A DNA stretch of 64,000 nucleotides from Cladorhizidae sp. MBARI D1340-BT2. Lineage: Eukaryota; Porifera; Demospongiae; Poecilosclerida; Cladorhizidae. The notes under the pieces are model-generated. The model did no database searches and was not told where the DNA came from. It was given only the letters and a program-made list of their open reading frames with translations. The stretch lies in NCBI GenBank assembly GCA_028752905.1, contig JAQNBH010000011.1, positions 30,750,017-30,814,016 of the forward strand, in the 5' to 3' direction. The position numbers and the translations under genes were made by a program. Positions 8,201-20,989 of this stretch are shown here, piece after piece. Position 1 is the stretch's first letter; each line of letters opens with the position of its first letter.

Positions 8201-10544
8201 TATGAAGCTAACCTGTATAGCATCAAGATAGAGAACACATGGAGAAACCTATCTTGTGATTCTATGTATGCAGAATATACGGATGTTTGGTATCAAGAGA
8301 GAGAACAGAGAGAGGCCTACCTTTAGAGCTATATATCAAGTCTATTCAGTGAAGTGTGGAGAATCTATGAAGCTAACATGTTTAGCTCAAGATAGAGAAC
8401 ACTGAGAGATACCTATCTTGCAAGTCCATTACAGTGAAGTGTGCAGAATATATGGATGTTTGGTATCAAGAGAGAGCACTTAGAGAGTCCTATCTTAATA
8501 GCTATACATCAAGTCTATTCAGTGAAGTGTGGATAATCTACGAAGCTAACATGTTTAGCATCAAGTAAGAATACAATTCATAACTGCTCTAATTAACAAG
8601 ACCAAAGTCCCAGATTTTGTCAACTGATAGAGAAGGCCCTTATCTGCAACATGTCAACAGATTATCAATAAATGTAGTGGTTTTTCACTGGCAGGCCACC
8701 GCTTTGGCAACTGGAAAATGCCAGGAAAGATCGCAAACCTTACCACTTCAAATCACCATAACTTGCTAATACTTAGAGTACTCAAATTTTTGGCACGTAC
8801 AAAAGACAGATAATTAGAAGGGCTATCCGGTGATATAAAAATTATCTTTTTTGGGTAAAGTATAGCAAAGTTATGAGCTTTACGGCAAAATAACAAGATT
8901 TTGGGGGGGAAATGAGAAACATATAGACCAAATTAGGGCAAATATCAAGATAGAGAACACATAATGAAACCTATCATTCGAATCATATCAAGTCCATTAC
9001 AGTGAAATGTGCAGAATATTATGGATGTTTGATATCAACAGAGAGCACAGGGAGAGACCTATCTTAATAGAGCATCAAGATAGAGAACACATAGAGAAAC
9101 CTATCTTGTGATTCTATGTATGCAGAATATACGGATGTTTGGTATCAAGAGAGAGAACAGAGAGAGGCCTACCTTTAGAGCTATATATCAAGTCTATTCA
9201 GTGAAGTGTGGAGAATCTACGAAGCTAACATGTTTAGCTCAAGATAGAGAACACTGAGAGATACCTATCTTGCAAGTCCATTACAGTGAAGTGTGCAGAA
9301 TATATGGATGTTTGGTATCAAGAGAGAGCACTTAGAGAGTCCTATCTTAATAGCTATACATCAAGTCTATTCAGTGAAGTGTGGATAATCTACGAAGCTA
9401 ACATGTTTAGCATCAAGTAAGAGTACAATTCATAACTGCCCTAATTAACAAGACCAAAGTCCCAGATTTTGTCAACTGATAGAGAAGGCCCTTATCTGCA
9501 ACATGTCAACAGATTATCAATAAATGTAGTGGTTTTTCACTGGCAGGCCACCGCTTTGGCAACTGGAAAACGCCAGGAAAGATCGCAAACCTTACCAATT
9601 CAAATCACCATAACTTGCTAATATTTAGAGTATTTTGGCACGTACAAAAGACAGATAATTAGAAGGGCTATCCGGTGATATAAAAATTATCTTTTTTGGG
9701 TAAAGTGTAGAAAAGTTATGAGCTTTACGGCAAAATAACAAGATTTTTTGGGGGAAAATGAGAAACATATAGACCAAATTAGGGCAAATATCAAGATAGA
9801 GAACACATAATGAAACCTATCATTCGAATCATATCAAGTCCATTACAGTGAAGCGTGCAGAATATTATGGATGTTTGATATCAACAGAGAGCACAGGTAA
9901 AGACCTATCTTAATAGCTATATATCAAGTTTATACAGTGAAGTGTGGAGAATCTATGAAGCTAACCTGTATAGCATCAAGATAGAGAACACATGGAGAAA
10001 CCTATCTTGTGATTCTATGTATGCAGAATATACGGATGTTTGGTATCAAGAGAGAGAACAGAGAGAGGCCTACCTTTAGAGCTATATATCAAGTCTATTC
10101 AGTGAAGTGTGGAGAATCTATGAAGCTAACATGTTTAGCTCAAGATAGAGAACACTGAGAGATACCTATCTTGCAAGTCCATTACAGTGAAGTGTGCAGA
10201 ATATATGGATGTTTGGTATCAAGAGAGAGCACTTAGAGAGTCCTATCTTAATAGCTATACATCAAGTCTATTCAGTGAAGTGTGGATAATCTACGAAGCT
10301 AACATGTTTAGCATCAAGTAAGAATACAATTCATAAATGCTCTAATTAACAAGACCAAAGTCCCAGATTTTGTCAACTGATAGAGAAGGCCCTTATCTGC
10401 AACATGTCAACAGATTATCAATAAATGTAGTGGTTTTTCACTGGCAGGCCACCGCTTTGGCAACTGGAAAATGCCAGGAAAGATCGCAAACCTTACCACT
10501 TCAAATCACCATAACTTGCTAATACTTAGAGTACTCAAATTTTT
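5278..10544 (+). repeat. M7-M12: second copy of the six-monomer block
   Basis: Monomers start at 5278, 6130, 7038, 7884, 8792 and 9637. M8-M12 match M2-M6 at every landmark I compared, including the private variants of M2, M3 and M6. M7 is a mosaic: its head has G7A3 like M5 and M13, while its tail has the rare GAAAAACGCC and CAAACTTTTGG of M1. Its B2 reads CTATGAAGC where M1 reads CTACGAAGC. Confidence 0.88.
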
Positions 10545-11396
10545 GGCACGTACAAAAGACAGATAATTAGAAGGGCTATCCGGTGATATAAAAATTATCT
10601 TTTTTGGGTAAAGTAGAGCAAAGTTATGAGCTTTACGGCAAAATAACAAGATTTTGGGGGGGAAATGAGAAACATATAGACCAAATTAGGGCAAATATCA
10701 AGATAGAGAACACATAATGAAACCTATCATTCGAATCATATCAAGTCCATTACAGTGAAATGTGCAGAATATTATGGATGTTTGATATCAACAGAGAGCA
10801 CAGGGAGAGACCTATCTTAATAGAGCATCAAGATAGAGAACACATAGAGAAACCTATCTTGTGATTCTATGTATGCAGAATATACGGATGTTTGGTATCA
10901 AGAGAGAGAACAGAGAGAGGCCTACCTTTAGAGCTATATATCAAGTCTATTCAGTGAAGTGTGGAGAATCTACGAAGCTAACATGTTTAGCTCAAGATAG
11001 AGAACACTGAGAGATACCTATCTTGCAAGTCCATTACAGTGAAGTGTGCAGAATATATGGATGTTTGGTATCAAGAGAGAGCACTTAGAGAGTCCTATCT
11101 TAATAGCTATACATCAAGTCTATTCAGTGAAGTGTGGATAATCTACGAAGCTAACATGTTTAGCATCAAGTAAGAGTACAATTCATAACTGCCCTAATTA
11201 ACAAGACCAAAGTCCCAGATTTTGTCAACTGATAGAGAAGGCCCTTATCTGCAACATGTCAACAGATTATCAATAAATGTAGTGGTTTTTCACTGGCAGG
11301 CCACCGCTTTGGCAACTGGAAAACGCCAGGAAAGATCGCAAACCTTACCAATTCAAATCATCATAACTTGCTAATATTTAGAGTACTCAAAATTTT
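10545..11396 (+). repeat. M13: S monomer joining two blocks, 852 bp
   Basis: The first half continues the M7/M5 pattern, but the tail is of a different family (AATTCAAATCATCAT with the full TACTCAAAATTTT junction). A private T to G change at 10616 (GTAGAGCAAAG) is not seen elsewhere. It therefore marks the right limit of the M7-M12 duplication. Confidence 0.8.
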
Positions 11397-14300
11397 GGCA
11401 CGTACAAAAGACAGATAATTAGAAGGGCTATCCGGTGATATAAAAATTATCTTTTTGGGGTAAAGTGTAGAAATGTTATAAGCTTTACGGCAAAATAACA
11501 AGATTTTTTTGGGAAAAATGAGAAACATATAGACCAAATTAGGGCAAATATCAAGATAGAGAACACATAATGAAACCTATCATTCGAATCATATCAAGTC
11601 CATTACAGTGAAGCGTGCAGAATATTGTGGATGTTTGATATCAACAGAGAGCACAGGGAAAGACCTATCTTAATAGCTATATATCAAGTTTATACAGTGA
11701 AGTGTGGAGAATCTATGAAGCTAACCTGTATAGCATCAAGATAGAGAACACATGGAGAAACCTATCTTGTGATTCTATGTATGCAGAATATACGGATGTT
11801 TGGTATCAAGAGAGAGAACAGAGAGAGGCCTACCTTTAGAGCTATATATCAAGTCTATTCAGTGAAGTGTGGAGAATCTATGAAGCTAACATGTTTAGCT
11901 CAAGATAGAGAACACTGAGAGATACCTATCTTGCAAGTCCATTACAGTGAAGTGTGCAGAATATATGGATGTTTGGTATCAAGAGAGAGCACTTAGAGAG
12001 TCCTATCTTAATAGCTATACATCAAGTCTATTCAGTGAAGTGTGGATAATCTACGAAGCTAACATGTTTAGCATCAAGTAAGAGTACAATTCATAACTGC
12101 TCTAATTAACAAGACCAAAGTCCCAGATTTTGTCAACTGATAGAGAAGGCCCTTATCTGCAACATGTCAACAGATTATCAATAAATGTAGTGGTTTTTCA
12201 CTGGCAGGCCACCGCTTTGGCAACTGGAAAACGCCAGGAAAGATCGCAAACCTTACCACTTCAAATCGCCATAACTTGCTAATACTTAGAGTACTAAAAT
12301 TTTTGGCACGTACAAAAGACAGATAATTAGAAGTGCTATCCGGTGATATAAAAATTATCTTTTTGGGGTAAAGTATAGCAAAGTTATGAGCTTTACGGCA
12401 AAATAACAAGATTTTGGGGGTGGAAATGAGAAACATATAGACCAAATTAGGGCAAATATCAAGATAGAGAACACATAATGAAACCTATCATTCGAATCAT
12501 ATCAAGTCCATTACAGTGAAATGTGCAGAATATTATGGATGTTTGATATCAACAGAGAGCACAGGGAGAGACCTATCTTAATAGAGCATCAAGATAGAGA
12601 ACACATAGAGAAACCTATCTTGTGATTCTATGTATGCAGAATATACGGATGTTTGGTATCAAGAGAGAGAACAGAGAGAGGCCTACCTTTAGAGCTATAT
12701 ATCAAGTCTATTCAGTGAAGTGTGGAGAATCTACGAAGCTAACATGTTTAGCTCAAGATAGAGAACACTGAGAGATACCTATCTTGCAAGTCCATTACAG
12801 TGAAGTGTGCAGAATATATGGATGTTTGGTATCAAGAGAGAGCACTTAGAGAGTCCTATCTTAATAGCTATACATCAAGTCTATTCAGTGAAGTGTGGAT
12901 AATCTACGAAGCTAACATGTTTAGCATCAAGTAAGAGTACAATTCATAACTGCCCTAATTAACAAGACCAAAGTCCCAGATTTTGTCAACTGATAGAGAA
13001 GGCCCTTATCTGCAACATGTCAACAGATTATCAATAAATGTAGTGGTTTTTCACTGGCAGGCCACCGCTTTGGCAACTGGAAAACGCCAGGAAAGATCGC
13101 AAACCTTACCAATTCAAATCATCATAACTTGCTAATATTTAGAGTACTCAAAATTTTGGCACGTACAAAAGACAGATAATTAGAAGGGCTATCCGGTGAT
13201 ATAAAAATTATCTTTTTGGGGTAAAGTGTAGAAATGTTATAAGCTTTACGGCAAAATAACAAGATTTTGGGGGGGGAAATGAGAAACATATAGACCAAAT
13301 TAGGGCAAATATCAAGATAGAGAACACATAATGAAACCTATCATTCGAATCATATCAAGTCCATTACAGTGAAGCGTGCAGAATATTGTGGATGTTTGAT
13401 ATCAACAGAGAGCACAGGGAAAGACCTATCTTAATAGCTATATATCAAGTTTATACAGTGAAGTGTGGAGAATCTATGAAGCTAACCTGTATAGCATCAA
13501 GATAGAGAACACATGGAGAAACCTATCTTGTGATTCTATGTATGCAGAATATACGGATGTTTGGTATCAAGAGAGAGAACAGAGAGAGGCCTACCTTTAG
13601 AGCTATATATCAAGTCTATTCAGTGAAGTGTGGAGAATCTATGAAGCTAACATGTTTAGCTCAAGATAGAGAACACTGAGAGATACCTATCTTGCAAGTC
13701 CATTACAGTGAAGTGTGCAGAATATATGGATGTTTGGTATCAAGAGAGAGCACTTAGAGAGTCCTATCTTAATAGCTATACATCAAGTCTATTCAGTGAA
13801 GTGTGGATAATCTACGAAGCTAACATGTTTAGCATCAAGTAAGAGTACAATTCATAACTGCTCTAATTAACAAGACCAAAGTCCCAGATTTTGTCAACTG
13901 ATAGAGAAGGCCCTTATCTGCAACATGTCAACAGATTATCAATAAATGTAGTGGTTTTTCACTGGCAGGCCACCGCTTTGGCAACTGGAAAACGCCAGGA
14001 AAGATCGCAAACCTTACCACTTCAAATCACCATAACTTGCTAATACTTAGAGTACTCAAATTTTTGGCACGTACAAAAGACAGATAATTAGAAGTGCTAT
14101 CCGGTGATATAAAAATTATCTTTTTGGGGTAAAGTATAGCAAAGTTATGAGCTTTACGGCAAAATAACAAGATTTTGGGGGTGGAAATGAGAAACATATA
14201 GACCAAATTAGGGCAAATATCAAGATAGAGAACACATAATGAAACCTATCATTCGAATCATATCAAGTCCATTACAGTGAAATGTGCAGAATATTATGGA

Positions 14301-14918
14301 TGTTTGATATCAACAGAGAGCACAGGGAGAGACCTATCTTAATAGAGCATCAAGATAGAGAACACATAGAGAAACCTATCTTGTGATTCTATATATGCAG
14401 AATATACGGATGTTTGGTATCAAGAGAGAGAACAGAGAGAGGCCTACCTTTAGAGCTATATATCAAGTCTATTCAGTGAAGTGTGGAGAATCTACGAAGC
14501 TAACATGTTTAGCTCAAGATAGAGAACACTGAGAGATACCTATCTTGCAAGTCCATTACAGTGAAGTGTGCAGAATATATGGATGTTTGGTATCAAGAGA
14601 GAGCACTTAGAGAGTCCTATCTTAATAGCTATACATCAAGTCTATTCAGTGAAGTGTGGATAATCTACGAAGCTAACATGTTTAGCATCAAGTAAGAGTA
14701 CAATTCATAACTGCCCTAATTAACAAGACCAAAGTCCCAGATTTTGTCAACTGATAGAGAAGGCCCTTATCTGCAACATGTCAACAGATTATCAATAAAT
14801 GTAGTGGTTTTTCACTGGCAGGCCACCGCTTTGGCAACTGGAAAACGCCAGGAAAGATCGCAAACCTTACCAATTCAAATCACCATAACTTGCTAATATT
14901 TAGAGTACTCAAAATTTT
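11397..14918 (+). repeat. M14-M17: duplicated L-S dimer, 1,761-bp period
   Basis: Monomers start at 11397, 12305, 13158 and 14066. M14 and M16 share GAAATGTTATAAGC in the head, GAATATTGTGG in A1 and CAGGGAAAG. M15 and M17 share AGAAGTGCTATCC and the interrupted G tract GGGGGTGG. M16 differs from M14 in carrying an S-like T4G8 tract. M14 alone has AAATCGCC (substitution at 12268), and M17 alone has CTATATATGCAG in A2. Confidence 0.87.
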
Positions 14919-17584
14919 GGCACGTACAAAAGACAGATAATTAGAAGGGCTATTCGGTGATATAAAAATTATCTTTTTTGGGTAAAGTGTAGAAAAGTTA
15001 TGAGCTTTACGGCAAAATAACAAGATTTTTTGGAGAAAAATGAGAAACATATAGACCAAATTAGGGCAAATATCAAGATAGAGAACACATAATGAAACCT
15101 ATCATTCGAATCATATCAAGTCCATTACAGTGAAGTGTGCAGAATATTATGAATGTTTGATATCAACAGAGAGCACAGGTAAAGACCTATCTTAATAGCT
15201 ATATATCAAGTTTATACAGTGAAGTGTGGAGAATCTATGAAGCTAACCTGTATAGCATCAAGATAGAGAACACATGGAGAAACCTATCTTGTGATTCTAT
15301 GTATGCAGAATATACGGATGTTTGGTATCAAGAGAGAGAACAGAGAGAGGCCTACCTTTAGAGCTATAATTATATCAAGTCTATTCAGTGAAGTGTGGAG
15401 AATCTATGAAGCTAACATGTTTAGCTCAAGATAGAGAACACTGAGAGATACCTATCTTGCAAGTCCATTACAGTGAAGTGTGCAGAATATATGGATGTTT
15501 GGTATCAAGAGAGAGCACTTAGAGAGTCCTATCTTAATAGCTATACATCAAGTCTATTCAGTGAAGTGTGGATAATCTACGAAGCTAACATGTTTAGCAT
15601 CAAGTAAGAGTACAATTCATAACTGCCCTAATTAACAAGACCAAAGTCCCAGATTTTGTCAACTGATAGAGAAGGCCCTTATCTGCACCATGTCAACAGA
15701 TTATCAATAAATGTAGTGGTTTTTCACTGGCAGGCCACCGCTTTGGCAACTGGAAAACGCCAGGAAAGATCGCAAACCTTACCACTTCAAATCACCATAA
15801 CTTGCTAATACTTAGAGTACTCAAAATTTTGGCACGTACAAAAGACAGATAATTAGAAGGGCTATCCGGTGATATAAAAATTATCTTTTTTGGGTAAAGT
15901 ATAGCAAAGTTATGAGCTTTACGGCAAAATAACAAGATTTTGGGGGGGGAAATGAGAAACATATAGACCAAATTAGGGCAAATATCAAGATAGAGAACAC
16001 ATAATGAAACCTATCATTCGAATCATATCAAGTCCATTACAGTGAAATGTGCAGAATATTATGGATGTTTGATATCAACAGAGAGCACAGGGAGAGACCT
16101 ATCTTAATAGAGCATCAAGATAGAGAACACATAGAGAAACCTATCTTGTGATTCTATGTATGCAGAATATACGGATGTTTGGTATCAAGAGAGAGAACAG
16201 AGAGAGGCCTACCTTTAGAGCTATATATCAAGTCTATTCAGTGAAGTGTGGAGAATCTACGAAGCTAACATGTTTAGCTCAAGATAGAGAACACTGAGAG
16301 ATACCTATCTTGCAAGTCCATTACAGTGAAGTGTGCAGAATATATGGATGTTTGGTATCAAGAGAGAGCACTTAGAGAGTCCTATCTTAATAGCTATACA
16401 TCAAGTCTATTCAGTGAAGTGTGGATAATCTACGAAGCTAACATGTTTAGCATCAAGTAAGAGTACAATTCATAACTGCCCTAATTAACAAGACCAAAGT
16501 CCCAGATTTTGTCAACTGATAGAGAAGGCCCTTATCTGCAACATGTCAACAGATTATCAATAAATGTAGTGGTTTTTCACTGGCAGGCCACCGCTTTGGC
16601 AACTGGAAAACGCCAGGAAAGATCGCAAACCTTACCAATTCAAATCACCATAACTTGCTAATATTTAGAGTATTTTGGCACGTACAAAAGACAGATAATT
16701 AGAAGGGCTATCCGGTGATATAAAAATTATCTTTTTTGGGTAAAGTGTAGAAAAGTTATGAGCTTTACGGCAAAATAACAAGATTTTTTGGGGAAAAATG
16801 AGAAACATATAGACCAAATTAGGGCAAATATCAAGATAGAGAACACATAATGAAACCTATCATTCGAATCATATCAAGTCCATTACAGTGAAATGTGCAG
16901 AATATTATGGATGTTTGATATCAACAGAGAGCACAGGTAAAGACCTATCTTAATAGCTATATATCAAGTTTATACAGTGAAGTGTGGAGAATCTATGAAG
17001 CTAACCTGTATAGCATCAAGATAGAGAACACATGGAGAAACCTATCTTGTGATTATATGTATGCAGAATATACGGATGTTTGGTATCAAGAGAGAGAACA
17101 GAGAGAGGCCTACCTTTAGAGCTATATATCAAGTCTATTCAGTGAAGTGTGGAGAATCTATGAAGCTAACATGTTTAGCTCAAGATAGAGAACACTGAGA
17201 GATACCTATCTTGCAAGTCCATTACAGTGAAGTGTGCAGAATATATGGATGTTTGGTATCAAGAGAGAGCACTTAGAGAGTCCTATCTTAATAGCTATAC
17301 ATCAAGTCTATTCAGTGAAGTGTGGATAATCTACGAAGCTAACATGTTTAGCATCAAGTAAGAATACAATTCATAACTGCTCTAATTAACAAGACCAAAG
17401 TCCCAGATTTTGTCAACTGATAGAGAAGGCCCTTATCTGCAACATGTCAACAGATTATCAATAAATGTAGTGGTTTTTCACTGGCAGGCCACCGCTTTGG
17501 CAACTGGAAAACGCCAGGAAAGATCGCAAACCTTACCACTTCAAATCACCATAACTAGCTAATACTTAGAGTACTCAAATTTTT
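14919..17584 (+). repeat. M18-M20: L-S-L segment with TAAT-insert L monomer
   Basis: Monomers start at 14919 (L912), 15831 (S846) and 16677 (L908). M18 has a 4-bp insertion giving GCTATAATTATATC before B2, the tail variant CTGCACCATG, and private CTATTCGG. M20 has GATTATATG in A2, AAATGTGC in A1 (normally an S feature) and AACTAGCTAATAC near the junction; M31 repeats these. Confidence 0.85.
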
Positions 17585-20500
17585 GGCACGTACAAAAGAC
17601 AGATAATTAGAAGGGCTATCCAGTGATATAAAAATTATCTTTTTGGGGTAAAGTATAGCAAAGTTATGAGCTTTACGGAAAAATAACAAGATTTTTGGGG
17701 GGGAAATGAGAAACATATAGACCAAATTAGGGCAAATATCAAGATAGAGAACACATAATGAAACCTATCATTCGAATCATATCAAGTCCATTACAGTGAA
17801 ATGTGCAGAATATTATGGATGTTTGATATCAACAGAGAGCACAGGGAGAGACCTATCTTAATAGAGCATCAAGATAGAGAACACATAGAGAAACCTATCT
17901 TGTGATTCTATGTATGCAGAATATACGGATGTTTGGTATCAAGAGAGAGAACAGAGAGAGGCCTACCTTTAGAGCTATATATCAAGTCTATTCAGTGAAG
18001 TGTGGAGAATCTACGAAGCTAACATGTTTAGCTCAAGATAGAGAACACTGAGAGATACCTATCTTGCAAGTCCATTACAGTGAAGTGTGCAGAATATATG
18101 GATGTTTGGTATCAAGAGAGAGCACTTAGAGAGTCCTATCTTAATAGCTATACATCAAGTCTATTCAGTGAAGTGTGGATAATCTACGAAGCTAACATGT
18201 TTAGCATCAAGTAAGAGTACAATTCATAACTGCCCTAATTAACAAGACCAAAGTCCCAGATTTTGTCAACTGATAGAGAAGGCCCTTATCTGCAACATGT
18301 CAACAGATTATCAATAAATGTAGTGGTTTTTCACTGGCAGGCCACCGCTTTGGCAACTGGAAAACGCCAGGAAAGATCGCAAACCTTACCAATTCAAATC
18401 ATCATAACTTGCTAATATTTAGAGTACTCAAAATTTTGGCACGTACAAAAGACAGATAATTAGAAGGGCTATCCAGTGATATAAAAATTATCTTTTTGGG
18501 GTAAAGTATAGCAAAGTTATGAGCTTTACGGAAAAATAACAAGATTTTTGGGGGGGAAATGAGAAACATATAGACCAAATTAGGGCAAATATCAAGATAG
18601 AGAACACATAATGAAACCTATCATTCGAATCATATCAAGTCCATTACAGTGAAATGTGCAGAATATTATGGATGTTTGATATCAACAGAGAGCACAGGGA
18701 GAGACCTATCTTAATAGAGCATCAAGATAGAGAACACATAGAGAAACCTATCTTGTGATTCTATGTATGCAGAATATACGGATGTTTGGTATCAAGAGAG
18801 AGAACAGAGAGAGGCCTACCTTTAGAGCTATATATCAAGTCTATTCAGTGAAGTGTGGAGAATCTACGAAGCTAACATGTTTAGCTCAAGATAGAGAACA
18901 CTGAGAGATACCTATCTTGCAAGTCCATTACAGTGAAGTGTGCAGAATATATGGATGTTTGGTATCAAGAGAGAGCACTTAGAGAGTCCTATCTTAATAG
19001 CTATACATCAAGTCTATTCAGTGAAGTGTGGATAATCTACGAAGCTAACATGTTTAGCATCAAGTAAGAGTACAATTCATAACTGCCCTAATTAACAAGA
19101 CCAAAGTCCCAGATTTTGTCAACTGATAGAGAAGGCCCTTATCTGCAACATGTCAACAGATTATCAATAAATGTAGTGGTTTTTCACTGGCAGGCCACCG
19201 CTTTGGCAACTGGAAAACGCCAGGAAAGATCGCAAACCTTACCAATTCAAATCATCATAACTTGCTAATATTTAGAGTACTCAAAATTTTGGCACGTACA
19301 AAAGACAGATAATTAGAAGGGCTATCCGATGATATAAAAATTATCTTTTTTGGGTAAAGTATAGCAAAGTTATGAGCTTTACGGCAAAATAACAAGATTT
19401 TGGGGGGGGGAATGAGAAACATATAGACCAAATTAGGGCAAATATCAAGATAGAGAACACATAATGAAACCTATCATTCGAATCATATCAAGTCCATTAC
19501 AGTGAAATGTGCAGAATATTATGGATGTTTGATATCAACAGAGAGCACAGGGAGAGACCTATCTTAATAGAGCATCAAGATAGAGAACACATAGAGAAAC
19601 CTATCTTGTGATTCTATGTATGCAGAATATACGGATGTTTGGTATCAAGAGAGAGAACAGAGAGAGGCCTACCTTTAGAGCTATATATCAAGTCTATTCA
19701 GTGAAGTGTGGAGAATCTACGAAGCTAACATGTTTAGCTCAAGATAGAGAACACTGAGAGATACCTATCTTGCAAGTCCATTACAGTGAAGTGTGCAGAA
19801 TATATGGATGTTTGGTATCAAGAGAGAGCACTTAGAGAGTCCTATCTTAATAGCTATACATCAAGTCTATTCAGTGAAGTGTGGATAATCTACGAAGCTA
19901 ACATGTTTAGCATCAAGTAAGAGTACAATTCATAACTGCCCTAATTAACAAGACCAAAGTCCCAGATTTTGTCAACTGATAGAGAAGGCCCTTATCTGCA
20001 ACATGTCAACAGATTATCAATAAATGTAGTGGTTTTTCACTGGCAGGCCACCGCTTTGGCAACTGGAAAACGCCAGGAAAGATCGCAAACCTTACCAATT
20101 CAAATCATCATAACTTGCTAATATTTAGAGTACTCAAAATTTTGGCACGTACAAAAGACAGATAATTAGAAGGGCTATCCGATGATATAAAAATTATCTT
20201 TTTTGGGTAAAGTATAGCAAAGTTATGAGCTTTACGGCAAAATAACAAGATTTTGGGGGGGGAAATGAGAAACATATAGACCAAATTAGGGCAAATATCA
20301 AGATAGAGAACACATAATGAAACCTATCATTCGAATCATATCAAGTCCATTACAGTGAAATGTGCAGAATATTATGGATGTTTGATATCAACAGAGAGCA
20401 CAGGGAGAGACCTATCTTAATAGAGCATCAAGATAGAGAACACATAGAGAAACCTATCTTGTGATTCTATGTATGCAGAATATACGGATGTTTGGTATCA

Positions 20501-20989
20501 AGAGAGAGAACAGAGAGAGGCCTACCTTTAGAGCTATATATCAAGTCTATTCAGTGAAGTGTGGAGAATCTACGAAGCTAACATGTTTAGCTCAAGATAG
20601 AGAACACTGAGAGATACCTATCTTGCAAGTCCATTACAGTGAAGTGTGCAGAATATATGGATGTTTGGTATCAAGAGAGAGCACTTAGAGAGTCCTATCT
20701 TAATAGCTATACATCAAGTCTATTCAGTGAAGTGTGGATAATCTACGAAGCTAACATGTTTAGCATCAAGTAAGAGTACAATTCATAACTGCCCTAATTA
20801 ACAAGACCAAAGTCCCAGATTTTGTCAACTGATAGAGAAGGCCCTTATCTGCAACATGTCAACAGATTATCAATAAATGTAGTGGTTTTTCACTGGCAGG
20901 CCACCGCTTTGGCAACTGGAAAACGCCAGGAAAGATCGCAAACCTTACCAATTCAAATCACCATAACTTGCTAATATTTAGAGTATTTT
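17585..20989 (+). repeat. M21-M24: run of four S monomers
   Basis: Starts at 17585, 18438, 19291 and 20144, with lengths 853, 853, 853 and 846. M21 and M22 share CTATCCAGTG and ACGGAAAAATAAC and look like a direct single-monomer duplication. M23 and M24 share CTATCCGATG; M23 has G9 before AATGAG. This is the first place where S-L alternation breaks. The last member carries the short junction that precedes an L. Confidence 0.88.

Noticed and set aside
12167..12445. 92-codon ORF on the minus strand
   Set aside because: It crosses a monomer junction and exists only because AAATCACC became AAATCGCC at 12268 in M14, which turns a minus-strand TGA stop into CGA. The same reading frame is stopped there in the other copies. 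It has no family resemblance and no coding signature.
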